This document shows positions 6,199 through 11,499 of a stretch of DNA of 11,499 bases, one piece after another. The translations under genes and the position numbers were made by a program. The DNA comes from CAZCFB01 sp964511535 (GTDB lineage: Bacteria > Myxococcota_A > Polyangia > GCA-2747355 > CAZCFB01): the NCBI GenBank assembly GCA_964511535.1, contig CAZEFW010000214.1, positions 1 through 11,499 on the forward strand, in the 5' to 3' direction. The notes under the pieces were generated by a model. The model saw only the letters and a program-made list of their open reading frames with translations, was not told the DNA's origin and searched no databases. Within the stretch, counting starts at the first letter, position 1; each line of letters opens with the position of its first letter.

Positions 6199-6909
6199 AT
6201 GCCACGCGCCTCCCTGCTGCTCGCCCTGGGCGTCACGGCCCTGCTCTCGCTTCCTCCGGCGCCCGCTGCCGCCTACGGAGACGACGCGATCCTGCGGGAC
6301 CGGCTCCACGGCATCACGCTTCATGCCCCGTACGGTTGGCACCTGCACCGCCAGAACGGCTACCCGAACCTCAGGGCCCTGCTGGTGTCCAGAGACGGCG
6401 TATCAACCATCAGCCTCACCGTGGGGCACCTGCGACCGGGCCAGACCCTCGCCAAATACGTCAAGGAGAACTGCATCGCCCTGGGCCAGGTGGGGCTCCA
6501 GGCCGTCAGGTGTGGGGTGCCGGCCAAGGCCCACCCCGGGTGGCTGGTGCTGGAGGCCCGCGCCCTGTCGCCGGCGCGGCGGGTGGAGCAGCTCTACCGC
6601 GCGGTCTCGGGCAAGACCGTGATCCTCACCCTCTCGGCGCCCTCGCGCGGCAAGTGGGGCCCCCGCTCGTCTGCCCTCTGGCGGGTGCTCGACTCCCTGG
6701 TCATAGCGCCCCGGGACATTGACAAGGCTCAGCCCGACGTCATCCGGGCCACCAGCAGCAAGGCGCGCGCCGGCGAGAAGCCGGAGGAGAAACCCGGCAA
6801 GCCCGGGGACGACTCCCAGGACGGCGCCGGCCCGCCGCTCCCTGAGCTGGAGACCGCCCCGCTCAAGGAGCAGGACGCGCCCCCGCCTGAAGACCTCCCC
6901 GAGCTGTAG
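6199..6909 (+). CDS. Exported protein with a possible PsbP/DcrB-like domain
   Basis: From the ATG at 6199 the product is 236 residues. A frame extension to a GTG at 6166 adds 11 residues that do not resemble a signal peptide, so the internal ATG is chosen. It begins with MPRASLLLALGVTALL and a likely signal-peptidase I site after PAPAAA, placing the protein in the periplasm or outside. The mature part starts with GITLHAPYGWHLHRQNGYPN and continues with SRDGVSTISLTVGHL, QTLAKYVKEN and PGWLVLEARAL. This is the pattern of PsbP/DcrB/MOG1-like folds, where a short beta-sheet domain opens with an amphipathic strand and P.GW. Two cysteines in the mature region could form a disulfide. After about residue 185 it becomes a Lys/Glu then Pro/Glu-rich disordered tail. 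Divergent from the kinase and 50 bp before the lipoprotein gene. Fold assignment is tentative; function unknown. Confidence 0.7.
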   Translation: MPRASLLLALGVTALLSLPPAPAAAYGDDAILRDRLHGITLHAPYGWHLHRQNGYPNLRALLVSRDGVSTISLTVGHLRPGQTLAKYVKENCIALGQVGLQAVRCGVPAKAHPGWLVLEARALSPARRVEQLYRAVSGKTVILTLSAPSRGKWGPRSSALWRVLDSLVIAPRDIDKAQPDVIRATSSKARAGEKPEEKPGKPGDDSQDGAGPPLPELETAPLKEQDAPPPEDLPEL

Positions 6910-6959
6910 CGCTGGCGCCAGGCGCGAAACTTGCTCCGACCGCTGCCCGGGGTACGATC

Positions 6960-7868
6960 ATGAACATGCGTCGGTCGTTGCTCCTGCTTTGCCCTCTCGT
7001 CATTAGCTGCGTCGGACCCGGCATGCTCACCGACGGCAGCTCGGTGGCCGTGGGGACCCACTCGCGCGGCGTGCTGCGCAACGGCGCCACCCTGCCCTTC
7101 AGGGGTGACGGTTACTTCATCCCGAGGCGATGGCAGGAGCGCAAGCGAAACTACGGCACCGAGGAGCTGGTGCACCTGATCGTGCGCGCGGCGCGGTCTG
7201 TGGATCGGCAACACCCGGGCGGCACCCTCGGCGTGGCAGACCTGAGCCCCAGGGGCGGCGGGTCCACACCCGAACATCGGTCTCACCAGAACGGGCGCGA
7301 CGTGGACCTGATCTTCTACCTCACCGACATGAAGGGGAAGCCCCAGGTGCCCCGGGCCATGCTCTACTACGACAAGGAGGGGCTGACCCTCCCGCCCGGG
7401 CAGCAGGACGGCGGCTACGGCGCGAAGAAGAAGGCGCCGAAGGAGCAGGAGAAGAAGGCCGAGGACGCCACCGAGGAGAAGCACGAACCGAAGAAGTTCG
7501 ACCTGCCGCGCAACTGGGCCCTGGTCAAGGCGCTGATCACCGATCCCGAGGTGCCGGTGCAGTGGATCTTCCTCGGCAAGCCCATCGCGCGCATGCTCGT
7601 GGCTTACGCCAAGAAGAAGAAGGAGCCCGAGGCGATCATCTCCCGGGCCGAGGTGCTGCTGCACCAGCCCTCCGACTCCCTGTCACACATGGATCACATC
7701 CACCTGCGAATCTACTGCTCCCTGCCGGATCGGCGCCTCGGCTGCATCGACCGGGGGCCGCCGCGCTGGTTCAAGAAGGACCTGAAGTATGTGGACCAGC
7801 CCCCCTACCGGGTGGAGCTGCCGAAGGATGTGTCTGAGCTGATGTTGAGCCCGATGCCGCTGCTGTAA
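6960..7868 (+). CDS. Lipoprotein related to penicillin-insensitive murein endopeptidase (MepA, peptidase M74)
   Basis: This 302-residue protein starts MNMRRSLLLLCPLVISC and has a lipobox VISC at Cys17, so it is probably lipidated and kept in the envelope. MepA-type enzymes cleave D-Ala-mDAP cross-links of peptidoglycan using zinc. The metal-site pattern is present: SHQNGRDVDL with His109 and Asp116 seven residues apart, and SHMDHIHLRIYC with H243-x2-H246-x-H248. YCSLPDRRLGCIDRGPPRW then matches the Cys/Pro-rich end of that family. Between the two motifs lies a Lys/Glu-rich low-complexity insert (about 154-180), probably a surface loop. The ATG at 6966 (Met3) is an alternative start: a TACGAT at 6953-6958 sits about 7 bases before it. 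It follows the PsbP-like gene by 50 bp, likely co-expressed or with its own promoter. Activity is inferred; homologues with altered specificity exist. Confidence 0.82.
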   Translation: MNMRRSLLLLCPLVISCVGPGMLTDGSSVAVGTHSRGVLRNGATLPFRGDGYFIPRRWQERKRNYGTEELVHLIVRAARSVDRQHPGGTLGVADLSPRGGGSTPEHRSHQNGRDVDLIFYLTDMKGKPQVPRAMLYYDKEGLTLPPGQQDGGYGAKKKAPKEQEKKAEDATEEKHEPKKFDLPRNWALVKALITDPEVPVQWIFLGKPIARMLVAYAKKKKEPEAIISRAEVLLHQPSDSLSHMDHIHLRIYCSLPDRRLGCIDRGPPRWFKKDLKYVDQPPYRVELPKDVSELMLSPMPLL

Positions 7869-7872
7869 ACGG

Positions 7873-7935
7873 CTTGAGACTTGAGACTTGGGGCTTGAGG
7901 CTTGGGACTTGGGGCTTGGGGCTTGAGGCTTGAGG
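7873..7935. repeat. Nine tandem degenerate heptamers CTTGRGR
   Basis: In order the units are CTTGAGA twice, CTTGGGG, CTTGAGG, CTTGGGA, CTTGGGG twice and CTTGAGG twice. Each is exactly 7 bp and varies only at positions 5 and 7. It begins 4 bp after the stop of the lipoprotein gene. Further CTTGAGG units and their reverse complements appear at 8040-8095. Confidence 0.93.
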
Positions 7936-7945
7936 GGAAAGTGTT

Positions 7946-7962
7946 GGGCCGCTTCGCGGCCC
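7946..7962. terminator. Perfect GC hairpin between convergent genes, possible terminator
   Basis: GGGCCGC, loop TTC, GCGGCCC: a perfect 7-bp G/C stem placed about 80 bp after the lipoprotein stop. No T-run follows on either strand, so intrinsic termination is uncertain. Confidence 0.4.
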
Positions 7963-7991
7963 TGGCTTGGGTCGGGGATGGGGCCCCCGAA

Positions 7992-8023
7992 TGCCAGAGT
8001 GCCAGAACGCCGAACTGCCAGAA
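7992..8023. repeat. Four 8-bp units of TGCCAGAA type
   Basis: TGCCAGAG, TGCCAGAA, CGCCGAAC, TGCCAGAA follow each other with 8-bp period; the third copy is diverged. This lies in the same gene-free gap as the heptamers but with a different unit length. Confidence 0.65.
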
Positions 8024-8039
8024 CGGATAGCTTGTGAGA

Positions 8040-8095
8040 CTTGAGGCTTGGGCTTGGGGCGTTACCCCTCAAGCCTCACCACCTCAAGCCTCAAG
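8040..8095. repeat. Long inverted repeat built from CTTGAGG heptamers, possible bidirectional terminator
   Basis: CTTGAGGCTTG (8040-8050) is the exact reverse complement of CAAGCCTCAAG (8085-8095), an 11-bp perfect stem. Inside, TGAGGCTTG (8042-8050) can instead pair with CAAGCCTCA (8070-8078), so alternative folds exist. It lies just after the dnaK stop, between convergent genes, and could end transcription from both sides; there is no T-run. Confidence 0.6.
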
Positions 8096-8118
8096 CCCGG
8101 GTGAGCGAAGCGAACCCT

Positions 8119-10044
<1,926 letters not shown>

Positions 10045-10151
10045 TTGTCAGCCTCCGGTATATGTGGTGCCGGCTATCCAGTGGCTCAGCCCTGGGCGGC
10101 GTTCTTGGGTATGTGTGTTTGACGCGCTGCGCCGTTTGTCGTCCGGCCAAA

Positions 10152-10179
10152 AACGTAAGCACGCTGCCGGGGCTGTCAA
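10152..10179 (-). promoter_or_regulatory. dnaK: Candidate dnaK promoter
   Basis: On the minus strand a perfect TTGACA (10174-10179), 16-base spacer and TACGTT (10152-10157, 3 of 6 to TATAAT). The start would be near 10145, about 100 bases before the ATG. I see no CIRCE element (TTAGCACTC with its inverted copy) and no clear sigma-32-type -10, so heat control is not evident here. Confidence 0.45.
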
Positions 10180-10228
10180 CACCGTGGGTTTTAGGATTTT
10201 TGCCGGATTGGGGGGGAGCGGGGAGGTT

Positions 10229-11499
10229 TTAGAAGCTGGGGCCGGGCTGGTAGCCGGCTGGGGGCTCGCCCACCTCGTCGGGCAGCGGATCCGCCTTCTC
10301 GCCGCTCAGCACCATTTCGAGCACCTCGTCCACCCGCTTGACGAACCGGATCTCCATCTCATCCTTTGCCTGATCCGGGATGTCCACGAGATCCTTTCTG
10401 TTTCGCTCGGGAAGCAGGACGCTGCGGATCCCCGCCCGGTGGGCCGCCAGCACCTTCTCCTTGATGCCTCCCACCGGCAGCACCGCCCCGCGAAGGGTGA
10501 TCTCCCCGGTGACCGCCACGTCCGCACGCACGCACTCGTTGCGCAGCAGCGAGGCGATGGCGATGAACAGGGTGATGCCGGCAGATGGGCCGTCCTTGGG
10601 GATGGCCCCGGCCGGGATATGAATGTGCACGTCATGCTTGTCGAGGAAGCCCTCGCGAATACCGAGCTCCTCGGACCGTGAGCGCACGTAGCTCAGCGCC
10701 GCCTGGGCCGACTCCTTCATCACATCGCCCAGCTGGCCGGTGAGCACCATGTTGCCCTTGCCCGGCATCTGGGTCGCCTCCACGAAGATGATGTCGCCGC
10801 CCACCGGCGTCCAGGCCAGGCCAGTGGCCACGCCCGGCTCCGCGGTACGGTCAGCAACCTCGGACAGGAACTTCTGCGGCCCGAGGAAGTCGCCCAGGTT
10901 GTCCTTGGTGATGGGCGCCAGGGCGTCCTCCTGCTCCTCGGCCACCTTCACCGCGCAGCCGCGGATGACGTTAGCCACCTCGCGCTCCAGGTTACGCACG
11001 CCGGCTTCGCGCGTGTGCGACTCGATGATCTCGGCCAGCGCGTCGTCCTCGAACGCCAGCTGCTCCGGGGTCAGGCCATGCTCCTCCAGCTGCTTGGGAA
11101 CCAGGAACTGCTTGGCGATCTGCATCTTCTCGTCGCGGGTGTAGCCTGGCAACTCCAGGATCTCCAGCCGGTCGCGCAGGGCGGGCGGCACCGGATCCAT
11201 GAAGTTGGCCGTGGCGATGAACATCACGCGGGACAGGTCGTAGGGCACCTCGAGGTAGTGGTCCGAGAAGGCGTAGTTCTGCTCCGGATCCAGCACCTCC
11301 AGCAGCGCCGAGGCCGGGTCGCCGCGAAAGTCATGGCCGAGCTTGTCGATCTCGTCGAGCATGAACACCGGGTTGATGGTGCCGGCCTTCTTCATGTTCT
11401 GAATGATGCGCCCCGGCAGCGAGCCCACGTAGGTGCGCCGGTGGCCACGGATCTCGGCCTCGGCGCGCACGCCGCCCAGAGAGACCCGGATGAACTCGC
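10229..11499 (-). CDS. lon: ATP-dependent protease La (Lon), C-terminal part, cut by the window edge
   Basis: About 422 codons are visible; the frame is open through the right edge (GEFIRVSLGG precedes the first visible in-frame GTG, which is not a real start). Lon is a cytoplasmic AAA+ serine protease that degrades damaged and regulatory proteins. Visible parts are pore-loop GRIIQNMKKA, Walker B PVFMLDEIDK, sensor-1 ATANFMDPVP, the arginine-finger region LRDRLE, sensor-2 region REAGVRNLER, and then the protease domain. That domain carries PKDGPSAGI with catalytic Ser and GGIKEK with catalytic Lys 43 residues later, the same spacing as E. coli Ser679/Lys722. The N-terminal substrate domain and Walker A lie outside. 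The C-terminus has a short Pro-rich tail ending PGPSF. The stop TAA is 184 bp before dnaK; no hairpin terminator is obvious in the gap. Confidence 0.98.
   Translation of the reverse strand, partial: EFIRVSLGGVRAEAEIRGHRRTYVGSLPGRIIQNMKKAGTINPVFMLDEIDKLGHDFRGDPASALLEVLDPEQNYAFSDHYLEVPYDLSRVMFIATANFMDPVPPALRDRLEILELPGYTRDEKMQIAKQFLVPKQLEEHGLTPEQLAFEDDALAEIIESHTREAGVRNLEREVANVIRGCAVKVAEEQEDALAPITKDNLGDFLGPQKFLSEVADRTAEPGVATGLAWTPVGGDIIFVEATQMPGKGNMVLTGQLGDVMKESAQAALSYVRSRSEELGIREGFLDKHDVHIHIPAGAIPKDGPSAGITLFIAIASLLRNECVRADVAVTGEITLRGAVLPVGGIKEKVLAAHRAGIRSVLLPERNRKDLVDIPDQAKDEMEIRFVKRVDEVLEMVLSGEKADPLPDEVGEPPAGYQPGPSF

Noticed and set aside
7873..8095. CRISPR array
   Set aside because: Units are 7 bp and contiguous with no spacers, and no cas genes are present.
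10045..10228. CIRCE element before dnaK
   Set aside because: No TTAGCACTC-type inverted repeat is present in the lon-dnaK gap.
10229..11470. Lon starting at the GTG near 11470
   Set aside because: Lon sequence continues in frame upstream to the window edge (FIRVSLGG), so this is an internal Val, not a start.

Overview
The window is GC-rich, with strong G/C at third codon positions and long antisense shadow frames. Its gene content suggests Myxococcota or another former deltaproteobacterium: a Hanks-type kinase with the catalytic loop HRDISPHN, a membrane segment and PEGA-like tails, a M74-like murein endopeptidase lipoprotein, and small regulators of types common there. This is inference from gene style; no marker rRNA is present. 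It reads like a metagenome contig.

Layout. 1-953 (minus) is an internal piece of a nuclease-methyltransferase restriction-modification enzyme. It runs off the left edge and loses its N-terminus at 951-1040, a nearly pure G/C low-complexity stretch that includes a run of 16 C. On the other side, 1041-1341 (plus) is the C-terminal end of an unrelated protein that has lost its start at the same place. This is probably an assembly chimera, so synteny across about 950-1040 should not be trusted. 1325-2652 (minus) is a coupled pair, tsaC then trmN6, both acting on tRNA position 37. A perfect 7-bp tandem repeat separates it from 2744-3889 (minus), a two-gene regulatory unit: a MerR-like DNA-binding protein followed by a small protein with a sigma-70 region-4-like helix-turn-helix and a cysteine cluster. 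Upstream of that unit, 3890-4322 has no gene but holds an AT-rich island, a promoter-like sequence with a dyad, and five GGATCC palindromes.

4323-6131 (minus) is the kinase. Divergent from it, 6199-6909 and 6960-7868 (plus) encode an exported PsbP/DcrB-like protein and the endopeptidase-like lipoprotein, so a cell-envelope theme is plausible here. 7869-8118 lies between convergent genes and is full of degenerate heptamer repeats, an octamer repeat and hairpins. 8119-10044 (minus) is dnaK with its own promoter, and 10229 to the right edge (minus) is the C-terminal part of lon. These are two proteostasis genes in a row.

The least explained parts are the MerR-like/sigma-like pair with its promoter region, and the intergenic heptamer repeats. 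The junction near 1 kb is the main data-quality warning.
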